Shown: positions 37,025 to 45,960 of the stretch, piece after piece
Layout: every line of letters begins with the position of its first letter
Position numbering within the stretch: the stretch's first letter is position 1
DNA from: Methylorubrum salsuginis
GTDB lineage: Bacteria; Pseudomonadota; Alphaproteobacteria; Rhizobiales; Beijerinckiaceae
NCBI RefSeq assembly: GCF_900114375.1
Contig: NZ_FOSV01000002.1
Location: forward strand, 1-64,000
Length of the DNA: 64,000 nt
Direction: 5' to 3'
Program-made: the position numbers and the translations under genes
The notes under the pieces: generated by a model
The model's input: the letters and a program-made list of their open reading frames with translations, nothing else
What the model was told of the DNA's origin: nothing
Database searches by the model: none

Positions 37025-37938
37025 TTGCGGGCCTCGAACAGCTTGTAGCCGCCTTCCGTCACCGTGGGCGTGACGGTCTTGAACGCGGCGCGGAGCGGCG
37101 CCTCGTAGGGCAGGTGGGCGTTGGCCACGAGGTAGAGGGTGCCGCCGTTGCGAAGCGCGGCCGCCGCGCGGGTGATGAACGCCTTGCCCAGCGCCTGATC
37201 CTCGGCGCCGCCATCGTGGAAGGGCGGGTTGGTCACGACGAAGTCGAGGCCGGTCAGCCCCGGCTCGGACCCGCGCAAGTCGGCCCAATACGCGCTCGCG
37301 CGGGCTTCGCCGACATTGCGCCGGGCCATCTCGATCGCCCGGCGGTCGATGTCGATCATCGCGAGCGCCGTGACCTTCTCCGAGTGCAGAACCGCGAGTG
37401 AGAGGATGCCGAGGCCGCAGCCGAGATCGGCGCCCTTGCCCGACAGGCTCGGCAGGTGGCGCAGCAGCAGCGCCGTGCCGGGATCGAGCCGGTCCCAGGA
37501 GAAGATGCCGGGCTGGGTGCACAGGCCGAGATTGTCGATGTGGCGCGGGCGCCCCGCCTGGATCGCCTCGTCGAGACCAGCGGGCACGGCGGGGCGCGTG
37601 GCGGCACAGATGCGATGATGGCGCTTGGCCTCCTCGGTGATCGCGCAACCGAGTCCGCGCAGCTCCTTGGCCAGGCGCGTGCCGCCCTTGTCCTTCGGCG
37701 CCAGCACCGTGAGCTGCCCGCCGGGCTTCAGCGCCCGCAGCGCCAGCGCCAGAACGTAGCGCCGCTCGACCGTGCCGGGGGGCGCCAGCAGCACCGCATG
37801 CTCCAGGCTGTCGGGGGCGATGTCTTCGAGCCGGGCGGAATCGGGGATCAGCGGCGAGACCTGCGCGGCGCCCTCGGGCACCGCGACGAGTTCGGCCGGC
37901 GGCAGGCCGTGGACGATGGCGTCAGGGGCAGGGGGCAT
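37021..37938 (-). CDS. RsmC-like 16S rRNA (guanine-N2) methyltransferase (305 aa)
   Basis: The protein has an RsmC-style duplicated layout: a degenerate N-terminal methyltransferase-like half (about 1-120) and a functional C-terminal half with SAM loop DLGCGLGILS (171-180), acidic IDIDRRA and the catalytic NPPFHDGG (237-244). RsmC methylates G1207 of 16S rRNA. The gene overlaps rsuA by 4 bp. Assignment to RsmC rather than RlmG rests on layout and length only. Confidence 0.75.
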   Translation of the reverse strand: MPPAPDAIVHGLPPAELVAVPEGAAQVSPLIPDSARLEDIAPDSLEHAVLLAPPGTVERRYVLALALRALKPGGQLTVLAPKDKGGTRLAKELRGLGCAITEEAKRHHRICAATRPAVPAGLDEAIQAGRPRHIDNLGLCTQPGIFSWDRLDPGTALLLRHLPSLSGKGADLGCGLGILSLAVLHSEKVTALAMIDIDRRAIEMARRNVGEARASAYWADLRGSEPGLTGLDFVVTNPPFHDGGAEDQALGKAFITRAAAALRNGGTLYLVANAHLPYEAPLRAAFKTVTPTVTEGGYKLFEARK

Positions 37939-38140
37939 GGACTCGCATCAACTGGCTTTCGGTTCTTGCGTTCCCGGCTTCCCCGCCTCCTCCACGTGGT
38001 CCTGACGTGCTGCGAAGCGGCCTCGAAGGCGGGCTCCCGCTCATCGCGCGATTCTGGGAGCCCTCCGTCGAGGGCGCCGCTTCGCGCCGCCACATCAGGA
38101 TGAGGGGAGGGGATCGGAGGGGAAGCGAAAAAAGAGAAAG
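37939..38140. other. Intergenic repeat-like sequence between era and the rsmC-like gene
   Basis: No gene is supported. The stretch contains a GGGAGCCCTCCGTCGAGGGC dyad and a CACATCAGGATGAGGGG tail of the kind dispersed in this group of genomes. It probably separates the two minus-strand transcription units. Confidence 0.4.
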
Positions 38141-39085
38141 TTAACCCGTCGGGAATTCCAGCCCCATCTCCCGGTAGCGGGCGGGGTCGTCGGCCCAGTT
38201 CTCGCGAACCTTCACGTGTAGGAACAGGTGGACCTTGGCCTCGGCCGCCTCGCAAATCTCGATGCGCGCGGCCTGCCCAATCGCCTTGATGGTCTGGCCG
38301 TTCTTGCCGAGCACGATGGAGCGCTGGCTCTCGCGCTCGACGAAGATGGTCTGCTCGATCCGCACCGAGCCGTCGGGCCGGACCTGCCACTGGTCGGTCT
38401 CGACGGTGGAGCGGTAGGGCAACTCCTCGTGGAGCCGGTCGTAGATCTTCTCCCGGGTGATCTCGGCGGCCAGCATCCGCAGCGGCGCGTCGGAGACCTG
38501 ATCCTCGGGGTAGAGCCAGGGGGAGGGCGGCATCCGCTGGGCCAAGGCCTCGCGCAGGCGCTCGATGCCGTCGCCCTTGAGCGCCGAGATCATGAAGGTG
38601 TCCTCGAACGGCACCTCGGCGTTCAGCTTGGCGGCGAGTTCGAGCAGGCGCTCGCGGGGGATCAGGTCGATCTTGTTGAGGATCAGGATTTTCGGCCGCT
38701 TCACCTCGGGCAGGCGGCGGATGATGGTCTCAACCTCCTCGTCCATCCCTTTTCGAGCATCGACCAGCAGGCAGACCGCGTCGGCATCGGCCGCGCCGCT
38801 CCAGGCCGAATGCACCATCGCCCGGTCGAGGCGGCGCTTGGGTGCGAAGATGCCGGGGGTGTCCACCAGGATGATCTGGGCGGCGCCCTCCATGACGATG
38901 CCGCGTACCAGCGCCCGCGTCGTCTGCACCTTGCGCGAGACGATCGAGACCTTGGCGCCGACGAGGGCGTTGAGCAGCGTCGACTTGCCCGCATTCGGCA
39001 CGCCGATCAGCGCGACGAAGCCGGCGCGCGTGTCCTGCGGCTGCCTCTGTTCGGTCGGGGCGTCTGCCGCGTCGTCTTCAGCCAT
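38141..39085 (-). CDS. era: GTPase Era (314 aa)
   Basis: Era is an essential GTPase for 16S rRNA processing and 30S assembly. The G1 loop GVPNAGKS is at 28-35, with DTPG (G3), NKID (G4) and SALKGDG (G5). The C-terminal KH domain has IVLGKNGQTIKAIGQAARIEI. The first 8 bp overlap the 3' end of rnc, the standard rnc-era arrangement. recO, often next in relatives, is not present here. Confidence 0.97.
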   Translation of the reverse strand: MAEDDAADAPTEQRQPQDTRAGFVALIGVPNAGKSTLLNALVGAKVSIVSRKVQTTRALVRGIVMEGAAQIILVDTPGIFAPKRRLDRAMVHSAWSGAADADAVCLLVDARKGMDEEVETIIRRLPEVKRPKILILNKIDLIPRERLLELAAKLNAEVPFEDTFMISALKGDGIERLREALAQRMPPSPWLYPEDQVSDAPLRMLAAEITREKIYDRLHEELPYRSTVETDQWQVRPDGSVRIEQTIFVERESQRSIVLGKNGQTIKAIGQAARIEICEAAEAKVHLFLHVKVRENWADDPARYREMGLEFPTG

Positions 39086-39848
39086 GGGTGTTGTCCTGAT
39101 CCTGGGTGCCGCCGATGCCCTCGCGGGCCAGCACGGCGCGGGCGGCCTCCTGCTCGGCCACGCGCTTGGAATTGCCCTCGCCGTAGCCCGGTTCGATCCC
39201 ATCGACCCGCACGGCGATGCGGAAGACCGGGGCGTGGTCGGGGCCGGAGCGATCCACCACCTCGTAGAGCGGAATCGCGAGGCTGCGCGCCATCGCCCAT
39301 TCCTGCAACGACGATTTGGCGTCGCGCCCGCGCGGGGCGCCGGTGACCTCGCCGGGGCGGAAGGCCGCCTGCACGATGGCCTTGGTGGCCGGATAGCCGG
39401 CATCGAGGAAGACCGCGCCGAGGATCGCCTCGCAGACGTCGGCCAGGATGGTCTGGTTGCGCCGCCCGCCGGTCTGGACCTCGCCGGGGCCGAGATTGAG
39501 ATGGGGGCCGACCTCCCAGGCCTCGGCCACGGCGGCGCAGGTCTCCCGCCGCACGAGGCCGGCGAGACGGCGCGACAGCTCGCCCTCCTCCGCCTCGGGG
39601 AAGGCGGTGTAGAGGCTCTCGGCAATCGCGAGCCCCAGCACGCGGTCGCCCAAGAACTCGAGGCGCTGGTAGCTGCCGACCCGGCCGGTATGGCCGGCCT
39701 TGCTGACATGGGTCAGCGCCAGCGGCAGCAGCGTGGAGTCGGTGAAGTGATGGCCGATGCGGGCCTCCAACACGTCGAGGCCCGGCCGCGGCCGCTGGGC
39801 GCGCCGGGCACGGCTGGAGCGCGGGGCGCTCTCGTCGGACGCGCTCAA
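39078..39848 (-). CDS. rnc: Ribonuclease III (256 aa)
   Basis: RNase III cuts double-stranded RNA in rRNA maturation. The signature QRLEFLGDRVLGLAIAE lies at about 61-77 with catalytic acids, and a second acidic pair sits in ADVCEAILGAVFLDAG. The C-terminal dsRBD ends in GEGNSKRVAEQEAARAVL. Start choice is uncertain: a TTG at 39848 with GAGGGGCGG upstream is used here; an ATG at 39953 would overlap lepB by 38 bp. The signature begins with Gln where Glu is usual. Confidence 0.9.
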   Translation of the reverse strand: MSASDESAPRSSRARRAQRPRPGLDVLEARIGHHFTDSTLLPLALTHVSKAGHTGRVGSYQRLEFLGDRVLGLAIAESLYTAFPEAEEGELSRRLAGLVRRETCAAVAEAWEVGPHLNLGPGEVQTGGRRNQTILADVCEAILGAVFLDAGYPATKAIVQAAFRPGEVTGAPRGRDAKSSLQEWAMARSLAIPLYEVVDRSGPDHAPVFRIAVRVDGIEPGYGEGNSKRVAEQEAARAVLAREGIGGTQDQDNTHG

Positions 39849-39915
39849 CGCCGCCCGCCCCTCGAGAGGGCGGGACTTCCTGCCGATTCCGTGATCACGG
39901 TGAAATGGTAGAGCG

Positions 39916-40716
39916 TCAGTGGATCGTCGTGAAGAGGCGGTTCCAGCGGACATCCGCGGGCCAGCGCCAGAGCTGCCAGGCAGGCGTGCGCTCGTCGATC
40001 GAGAAGAAGATCATCTCGGCCCGGCCGACGAAGTTCTCGAACGGGACGTAGCCGACGCTGGACAGGTCGCGCGAATCGGTCGAGTTGTCGCGGTTGTCGC
40101 CCATCATGAAGTAGTGCCCGTCGGGCACCGTGTAGACGGTGGTGTTGTCCCAGAAGCCGCGGTCGCCGTCGCGCTCGATCACCTTGTGGGTGACCCCGCC
40201 CGGCAGGGTCTCCATGTACTGGGCGACCTTCACGGTCTGGTCGAAGGCGTCGAGGGTTTCGTAATCGGCGATACGCTCGCGCTTGACCGGCTTGCCGTTG
40301 ATGTTGAGCACGCCCTCGATCATCTGGATCTTGTCGCCGGGCAGGCCGATGACGCGCTTGATGTAGTCGGTGGCGTTGTCTTTCGGCAGCTTGAACACGG
40401 CGATGTCGCCGCGCTTCGGCTCGGCTGCCCAGACCCGCCCATGCGCCTCGAACGGCAGGTACTCCGACAGCGGCAGGGAGTATTTCGAGTAGCCGTAGGT
40501 GTACTTCGACACGAACAGATAGTCGCCGATCAGCAGCGTCGGGATCAGCGAGCCCGAAGGGATGTTGAACGGTTGGAACAGAAGCGTGCGCACGACGAGG
40601 GCGATCAGCAGCGCCTGGACGCCGACCTTCACGGTCTCGCGGATGCTTTCCCAGGTGCCGGGTTCCGCCGCCCGGATCTCCGATTTGCTGTCGCGATCCA
40701 CGCGTGCGTGTTCCAT
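39916..40716 (-). CDS. lepB: Signal peptidase I (266 aa)
   Basis: LepB removes signal peptides at the periplasmic face of the membrane. One transmembrane segment (about 30-48) precedes the catalytic Ser56 in NIPSGSLIPTLLIGDYLF and the general-base Lys120 in DYIKRVIGLPGD. The C-terminal motif GDNRDNSTDSR is intact. The residue after the nucleophile is Leu instead of the common Met. It lies between acpS and rnc, as in other alphaproteobacteria. Confidence 0.96.
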   Translation of the reverse strand: MEHARVDRDSKSEIRAAEPGTWESIRETVKVGVQALLIALVVRTLLFQPFNIPSGSLIPTLLIGDYLFVSKYTYGYSKYSLPLSEYLPFEAHGRVWAAEPKRGDIAVFKLPKDNATDYIKRVIGLPGDKIQMIEGVLNINGKPVKRERIADYETLDAFDQTVKVAQYMETLPGGVTHKVIERDGDRGFWDNTTVYTVPDGHYFMMGDNRDNSTDSRDLSSVGYVPFENFVGRAEMIFFSIDERTPAWQLWRWPADVRWNRLFTTIH

Positions 40717-40860
40717 GTCTTCTGTGGCCGTCGCAGCGATCCGGGGCCGACGCGCGGTCCGAGACCGACCGCCGTCCCTTCGTTCTGCTGGGCGGGGGGT
40801 CTAGACCATGCGCGGCCCGCCCGCAACGCGGGGATAAGCCGGCTCAGCCTTGTATATGCT

Positions 40861-41268
40861 TCAGGGCTGAGCCGCCGGGACCGCTTCGATCATCACGAAG
40901 GCTTGTGCCAGAGGCGGTTCGTCGGTGAGCGTGATGTGCAGCCGCGCTTCGTAGCCTTCCGGCACCATGCGGGCGAGGTGTTCCTGCGCACCCCCCGTCA
41001 GTCGCAGCGTCGGCTGGCCGCCGGGGAGGTTCACCACCTCCATGTCGCGCCAGAACACCCCCTGGCCGATGCCGGTGCCGAGCGCCTTGGCGCAGGCCTC
41101 CTTGGCGGCGAAGCGCCGGGCATAGGACGGGGCGCGCGCCGCCCGCCGGTCGCACTTCGCCCGCTCGCCCTCGGTGAAGACCCGATGGGTGAAGCGCTCG
41201 CCGTACTTGTCCAGCGAGTTCTCGATCCGGCGGATGTCGCAGAGATCGGTGCCGATGCCGAGGATCAT
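40861..41268 (-). CDS. acpS: Holo-[acyl-carrier-protein] synthase (135 aa)
   Basis: AcpS transfers 4'-phosphopantetheine from CoA to apo-ACP. The magnesium-binding residues are D8 in [13 protein letters not shown] and E57 in [17 protein letters not shown]. The length is standard. It follows pdxJ after a repeat-bearing 149-bp gap and is followed by lepB. Confidence 0.95.
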   Translation of the reverse strand: MILGIGTDLCDIRRIENSLDKYGERFTHRVFTEGERAKCDRRAARAPSYARRFAAKEACAKALGTGIGQGVFWRDMEVVNLPGGQPTLRLTGGAQEHLARMVPEGYEARLHITLTDEPPLAQAFVMIEAVPAAQP

Positions 41269-41294
41269 GGTTTCTTCCTGGGCTCGCGAGATTT

Positions 41295-41408
41295 CGCGCG
41301 TTCCCCTCCCCCTTGTGGGGGGCGGGGTGGGGGGTGGTTCAGGATGAGGCGCTGCGGTGCCTTCTGCACCACCCCCACCTCCCTCCTCCCCACAAGGGGG
41401 AGGAGCGA
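41295..41408. repeat. C/G-rich inverted repeat between pdxJ and acpS
   Basis: CCCCTCCCCCTTGTGGGG near 41304 pairs with CCCCACAAGGGGGAGG near 41389, and GGGTGG/CCACCC inner arms pair as well, forming a roughly 110-bp MITE-sized stem-loop. It belongs to the same family as the 34905 and 58070 copies and interrupts the pdxJ-acpS spacing. Confidence 0.75.
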
Positions 41409-41417
41409 TGCCTTCGG

Positions 41418-42155
41418 CTACCGTCGCGCCCGGTCCATCGCCGCCCGCATGTCGTGCACCGCCTGCCGCAGCCCCACAAAAATCGCCTCGGCGATCAGCG
41501 CGTGGCCGATGTTCAACTCGCGCAGCTGCGGCACGGCCGCGACCGGGCCGACGCTGTCCAGCGTCAGGCCGTGGCCGGCATGGATTTCGAGGCCGAGCCC
41601 GGCGCCGTGGGCGGCGGCGCGCACGATCCGGTCGAGTTCGTGCGCCACGCGCGCGGAATCGCCCGCCACGGCCGCTTCGCAGTAGCTGCCGGTGTGGAGT
41701 TCGACGACAGGCGCGCCGAGGGCGTGGGCCGCCTCCATCACCGCCTCGTCGGGCTCCACGAACAGCGAGACGCGGATGCCGGCTTCCCTCAGTGTCGCGA
41801 TGCGCGGCGCCAGATGCGCGCGCGCGCCGACGATGTCGAGGCCGCCCTCGGTGGTGCGCTCCTCGCGCTTCTCCGGCACGAGGCAGGCGGCGTGCGGCCG
41901 GGTGTGGAGCGCGATGCCGACCATCTCGTCGGTCGCCGCCATCTCCAGGTTCAGCGGCACCGGCAGCGCCTTCAGGGCGGCGATGTCGGCATCCCGGATG
42001 TGGCGGCGATCCTCGCGCAGATGCGCGGTGATGCCGTCGGCGCCCGCCGCCACGGCCTCCTGGGCGGCGCGCACCGGATCGGGCATGGACCCGCCGCGGG
42101 CGTTGCGGACGGTGGCGACGTGATCGATGTTCACGCCCAGGCGCAGGGACGACAC
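41418..42155 (-). CDS. pdxJ: Pyridoxine 5'-phosphate synthase (245 aa)
   Basis: PdxJ condenses 3-amino-2-oxopropyl phosphate with deoxyxylulose phosphate in vitamin B6 synthesis. The TIM-barrel motifs [60 protein letters not shown] and [16 protein letters not shown] are all intact, and the length is standard. It is the first gene of the pdxJ-acpS-lepB-rnc-era block and divergent from the FtsX-type permease. Confidence 0.97.
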   Translation of the reverse strand: MSSLRLGVNIDHVATVRNARGGSMPDPVRAAQEAVAAGADGITAHLREDRRHIRDADIAALKALPVPLNLEMAATDEMVGIALHTRPHAACLVPEKREERTTEGGLDIVGARAHLAPRIATLREAGIRVSLFVEPDEAVMEAAHALGAPVVELHTGSYCEAAVAGDSARVAHELDRIVRAAAHGAGLGLEIHAGHGLTLDSVGPVAAVPQLRELNIGHALIAEAIFVGLRQAVHDMRAAMDRARR

Positions 42156-42327
42156 GGCTGTTCTGCCCGTTCAAAAGGGTTGGGACGCCGGTTTAGCGGC
42201 TGCTGCCGGGGCTTGGAAGCGGCTCCGGCGCGGGGTTTTGGCGCGGCGGGCGCAGTTGCGCGGGCGGCGGAAGTGCCCAGATTGAGGCGCGGCCGTTCCG
42301 GCCGGTTTGCGAAACAATCGAGCGCGC

Positions 42328-44910
42328 ATGCACGGCACGTTGTCCCGGCCGGATTCCCCGTCGCCCCGGCCGGCCGCCTCCCGGCTGCCGCTGACCCTGC
42401 GCCTCGCCTTGCGCGAACTGCGCGGCGGGCTCTCGGGCTTTCGCGTCTTCATCGCCTGCATCGCGCTGGGTGTCGCCGCGATCAGCGGCGTCACCTCCAT
42501 TGCCGCCTCGCTCTCGGGTGGGCTCGGGCGTGAGGGCCGACGCATCTTAGGCGGCGACCTCACCTATTCGCTCGTCAACCGCGAGGCCTCGCCCGCCGAG
42601 CGCGCGGTGCTCGCCGAGCGGGGGCCGCTCTCCGAAGTCGCGACGCTGCGGGCCATGGCGGTGGCGGGAGACGGCGCGGCTTTGGTCGAGCTGAAGGCCG
42701 TCGATGCGTCGTACCCCGCGGTCGGCACGCTCGAGACCGATCCAGCCAAGCCCTTGCCCGAACTGCTCTCTGAGCGCGACGGGATCTACGGCGCGGTCGC
42801 CGACCCGGCGCTGATGACCCGCCTCGACCTCAAGCCCGGCGACCGGGTGACGCTCGGTGGCTTCCCCGTCCAGATCCGTGCCACGCTGGTCTCGGAGCCC
42901 GACAAGATCGCCGCCGGCGTCGGCTTCGGCCCGCGGCTGATGATTTCGCTTGCGGCCCTGCGCGCCACCGGCCTGATCCAGCCCGGCAGCCTCAACCAGT
43001 GGAGCTACCGCCTCCAGCTTCCCGGCCTCGACGACGCGCAACTGACCGCCGCGGATGCCGCGATCCAGAAGGCGCTGCCGGAGGCCGGCTTCCAGATGCG
43101 CGCGCGCACCAATGCCGATCCGCGCTTCGCCAAGGGCATCGAGCGCTTCACCCAGTTCCTGACCCTGGTCGGGCTCACCGCCCTCATCGTCGGCGGGGTC
43201 GGCGTGGCCAATGCCGTGCGGGCCTTCGTCGATGGACGGCGCGGCGCCATCGCGACGCTGAAAAGCGTCGGCGCACCGGGCTCGCAGGTGGTCGGGCTCT
43301 ATCTCGTGCAGGTGATGCTGATCGCCTCGCTCAGCACCCTGCTCGGGCTCGTGCTCGGCGCCGCCCTGCCATTCCTCCTCGACTTCGCCTTGCGCGACCA
43401 GCTTCCGCTGCCGCTCGATCCCGAGATCGCGCCGGGCCGCCTCGCGCTCGCCGCCGCCTACGGGCTCTTGACCGCGCTCGCCTTCGCGATCCTGCCCTTG
43501 GGGCGCGCCCACGACGTGCCGGTGGCGAGCCTGTTTCGCGACGGGGTCGATCCCGAGCGGCGCCGGCCCCGCACCCGCTACCTCGTCGGCCTCGCCCTGG
43601 CGCTCCTGGCCTTGGCCGGTCTCGCCCTCGTCACGGCGTTCGACCGCAAGGTCGCGCTCTTTTTCATGATCGCCGCCGCCTTCGCCTTCGGGGGCCTGCG
43701 CCTCGTCGCCGCCGGCATCATGGCGCTCGCCGCCCGCCTGCCCCGGCCGCGGGCGATGGCGCCGCGGATGGCGCTCGCCAACCTCCACCGCCCCGGCGCG
43801 CTGACGCCCGCGGTGGTGCTGTCGCTCGGCCTCGGCACGACGCTGCTGGTGACGCTCGGTGCCATCGACGCCAACATCACCCGGGCCCTCGAAAGCTCTC
43901 TGCCGGGCCGCGCCCCGAGCCTGTTCTTCCTCGACGTGCCGTCGCGCGATGCGGAAGCCTTCTCGGCCTTCCTTGGGTCCCGCGCGCCCGACGCCAAGAT
44001 CGAGCGGGTGCCGATGATGCGCGGCCGCATCACCGCCCTGAACGGCGTGCCCGCAGGCCAGATCAAGCCGCCGGAGGACGCGGCCTGGATCCTCGACGGC
44101 GACCGCGGCATCACCTACGCCGAGATCCTGCCCGAGGGTTCGCAGATCCTCGACGGAAAGTGGTGGAACGCGGAAGAAGCGCGCCAGCCCCTGGTCTCGT
44201 TCGAGTCGGACGCCGCCCGCGCGCTCGGCCTCAGCGTCGGCTCCAGCGTGACCGTCAACGTGCTCGGCCGCGCCATCACCGCGAAGGTCGCCAACCTCCG
44301 CAAGGTCGAGTGGCGCTCGCTCGGCATCAACTTCGTGATGGTGTTCTCCCCCGGCACGTTTCGTGGGGCGCCGCATGCCGACCTCGCGACGCTGACCCTC
44401 CCCAACGGCCCCGAGCCCAAGCTCGAGGCCGAGATCGTCCGCGACGCCGCCAAGGCCTTCCCCTCCGTCACCAGCGTGCGGGTGAAGGACGCGCTCGATG
44501 CGGTCAACGACCTCGTCCACAAGCTGACGCTGGCGATCCGCGGCGCCAGCGTGGTGGCGATCCTCACGAGCCTGCTCGTGCTCGCCGGGGCGCTCGCCGC
44601 CGGGCACCGGGCCCGGCTCTACGACGCGGTGGTGCTCAAAGTGCTCGGCGCCACGCGCAAACGGCTTCTCCTGGCCTATCTCCTCGAATACGGTGCCCTG
44701 GGCGCGGTCACCGCCGCCTTCGGGATCCTGGCCGGGACGCTGGCCGGCTGGGGCATCGTCGCCCGGGTGATGCGGCTCGACTTCCGCCCCGATCCGGCGG
44801 GCGCCCTGATTGTCGCGGGCCTCGCCGTCGCCTTCGCGGTGATCGTCGGGCTGGCCGGCACGTGGCGCATCCTCGGCCAGAAGCCGGCGCCCTATCTGCG
44901 ACAGTTCTGA
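42328..44910 (+). CDS. FtsX-family ABC transporter permease, YbbP-like (860 aa)
   Basis: Two copies of the FtsX membrane module are visible, with transmembrane clusters near residues 35-60, 270-420 and 740-850 (LVGLTALIVGGVGVANAVRAFVDGR, and ASVVAILTSLLVLAGALAAGHRARLYDAVVLKVLGATRKRLL). A large periplasmic MacB-like domain sits between them. The KSVGAPGSQV and KVLGATRKR loops are coupling-helix-like sites for an ATPase subunit, but no ATPase gene is adjacent. ATG at 42328 is used; a TTG at 42307 is also possible. Related proteins export lipophilic or envelope substrates. Confidence 0.85.
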   Translation: MHGTLSRPDSPSPRPAASRLPLTLRLALRELRGGLSGFRVFIACIALGVAAISGVTSIAASLSGGLGREGRRILGGDLTYSLVNREASPAERAVLAERGPLSEVATLRAMAVAGDGAALVELKAVDASYPAVGTLETDPAKPLPELLSERDGIYGAVADPALMTRLDLKPGDRVTLGGFPVQIRATLVSEPDKIAAGVGFGPRLMISLAALRATGLIQPGSLNQWSYRLQLPGLDDAQLTAADAAIQKALPEAGFQMRARTNADPRFAKGIERFTQFLTLVGLTALIVGGVGVANAVRAFVDGRRGAIATLKSVGAPGSQVVGLYLVQVMLIASLSTLLGLVLGAALPFLLDFALRDQLPLPLDPEIAPGRLALAAAYGLLTALAFAILPLGRAHDVPVASLFRDGVDPERRRPRTRYLVGLALALLALAGLALVTAFDRKVALFFMIAAAFAFGGLRLVAAGIMALAARLPRPRAMAPRMALANLHRPGALTPAVVLSLGLGTTLLVTLGAIDANITRALESSLPGRAPSLFFLDVPSRDAEAFSAFLGSRAPDAKIERVPMMRGRITALNGVPAGQIKPPEDAAWILDGDRGITYAEILPEGSQILDGKWWNAEEARQPLVSFESDAARALGLSVGSSVTVNVLGRAITAKVANLRKVEWRSLGINFVMVFSPGTFRGAPHADLATLTLPNGPEPKLEAEIVRDAAKAFPSVTSVRVKDALDAVNDLVHKLTLAIRGASVVAILTSLLVLAGALAAGHRARLYDAVVLKVLGATRKRLLLAYLLEYGALGAVTAAFGILAGTLAGWGIVARVMRLDFRPDPAGALIVAGLAVAFAVIVGLAGTWRILGQKPAPYLRQF

Positions 44911-45129
44911 GACATGTTCCCCAACGTCGCAAGACGTGTCTTAATCCCGCGCGATGGTTAAAAAGTTTCGTCCCTGGAACGACTTGAAATCTTAGGCGGG
45001 AGCTTCACCGCCCTCTTGTCTGTGACTGTCCGAGCGAACATATTCGGGCATGAGGCGCGCCCGACGCGCCGGGGTTCGCGCGTGGACCTCGTATCGATCC
45101 CGCGCCGGGAGCTTCCAAGGGAAACTTTC

Positions 45130-45897
45130 ATGGCATTCGACAACAGCCCGTTCCGCTACGGTGCCCAGCCGCAGGGATACGCCGGCTCCCAGGTCGAGGT
45201 CGACCAGGGCCTGCGCAGCTTCATGCTGGGCGTCTACAACAACATGGTCGTCGGCCTCGGGATCTCGGGTCTCGTGGCGCTCGGCCTCAACATGGCCGCC
45301 GTCGCGCAGACGGGCGCCGGCCGTGTCGCGCTCACCCCGTTCGGCCAGTTCCTCTACACCAGCCCCTTCAAGTGGGTGCTGATGCTGGCGCCGCTCGCCT
45401 TCATCTTCGTCTTCTCCTTCCGGATGGACCGGATGTCGGCGGCTTCGGCGCGGGCGACATTCTGGGCCTTCGCGGCGGTGATGGGCGCCTCCATGTCCAC
45501 CCTGCTGCTGGTGTTCACCGGCGCCAGCGTGGTGCGGGTGTTCTTCATCACGGCGGCCAGCTTCGGCGCGCTCAGCCTCTACGGCTACACGACGAAGCGT
45601 AGCCTGTCGGGCATGGGTTCGTTCCTGATCATGGGCGTGATCGGCCTCGTGATCGCCTCGCTGGTGAACATCTTCCTGGCCTCGAGCGCGCTGCAGTTCG
45701 CGATCTCGGTGCTCGGCGTGCTGATCTTCGCAGGCCTCACCGCCTACGACACGCAGAAGCTCAAGGAGATGTTCCTCTACAGCGGCCTCGACGCCGAGGG
45801 CGCGGCCAAGATGTCGGTCAACGGCGCCCTGACGCTGTATCTCGACTTCATCAACATGTTCCAGTTCCTGCTCCAGCTGGTCGGCGACCGCCGCTAA
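45130..45897 (+). CDS. Bax inhibitor-1/YccA-family membrane protein (255 aa)
   Basis: Seven hydrophobic segments follow a polar N-terminus; the family signature is ITAASFGALSLYGYTTKRSLSG and TAYDTQKLKEM. BI-1 proteins are pH-sensitive calcium-leak channels or membrane-stress factors. AGGGAAAC lies upstream of the ATG at 45130. A strong terminator follows, so it is a monocistronic unit. Confidence 0.9.
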   Translation: MAFDNSPFRYGAQPQGYAGSQVEVDQGLRSFMLGVYNNMVVGLGISGLVALGLNMAAVAQTGAGRVALTPFGQFLYTSPFKWVLMLAPLAFIFVFSFRMDRMSAASARATFWAFAAVMGASMSTLLLVFTGASVVRVFFITAASFGALSLYGYTTKRSLSGMGSFLIMGVIGLVIASLVNIFLASSALQFAISVLGVLIFAGLTAYDTQKLKEMFLYSGLDAEGAAKMSVNGALTLYLDFINMFQFLLQLVGDRR

Positions 45898-45921
45898 GCC
45901 AGGCGCAGACCCGAACACGAA

Positions 45922-45952
45922 GAGCCCCGGCCGAAAGGCCGGGGCTTTTTCG
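45922..45952 (+). terminator. Rho-independent terminator after the BI-1 gene
   Basis: AGCCCCGGCC-GAAA-GGCCGGGGCT is a perfect 10-bp stem with a GNRA loop followed by TTTTT. It stands between convergent genes and may serve both. Confidence 0.9.
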
Positions 45953-45960
45953 TCGGTGAC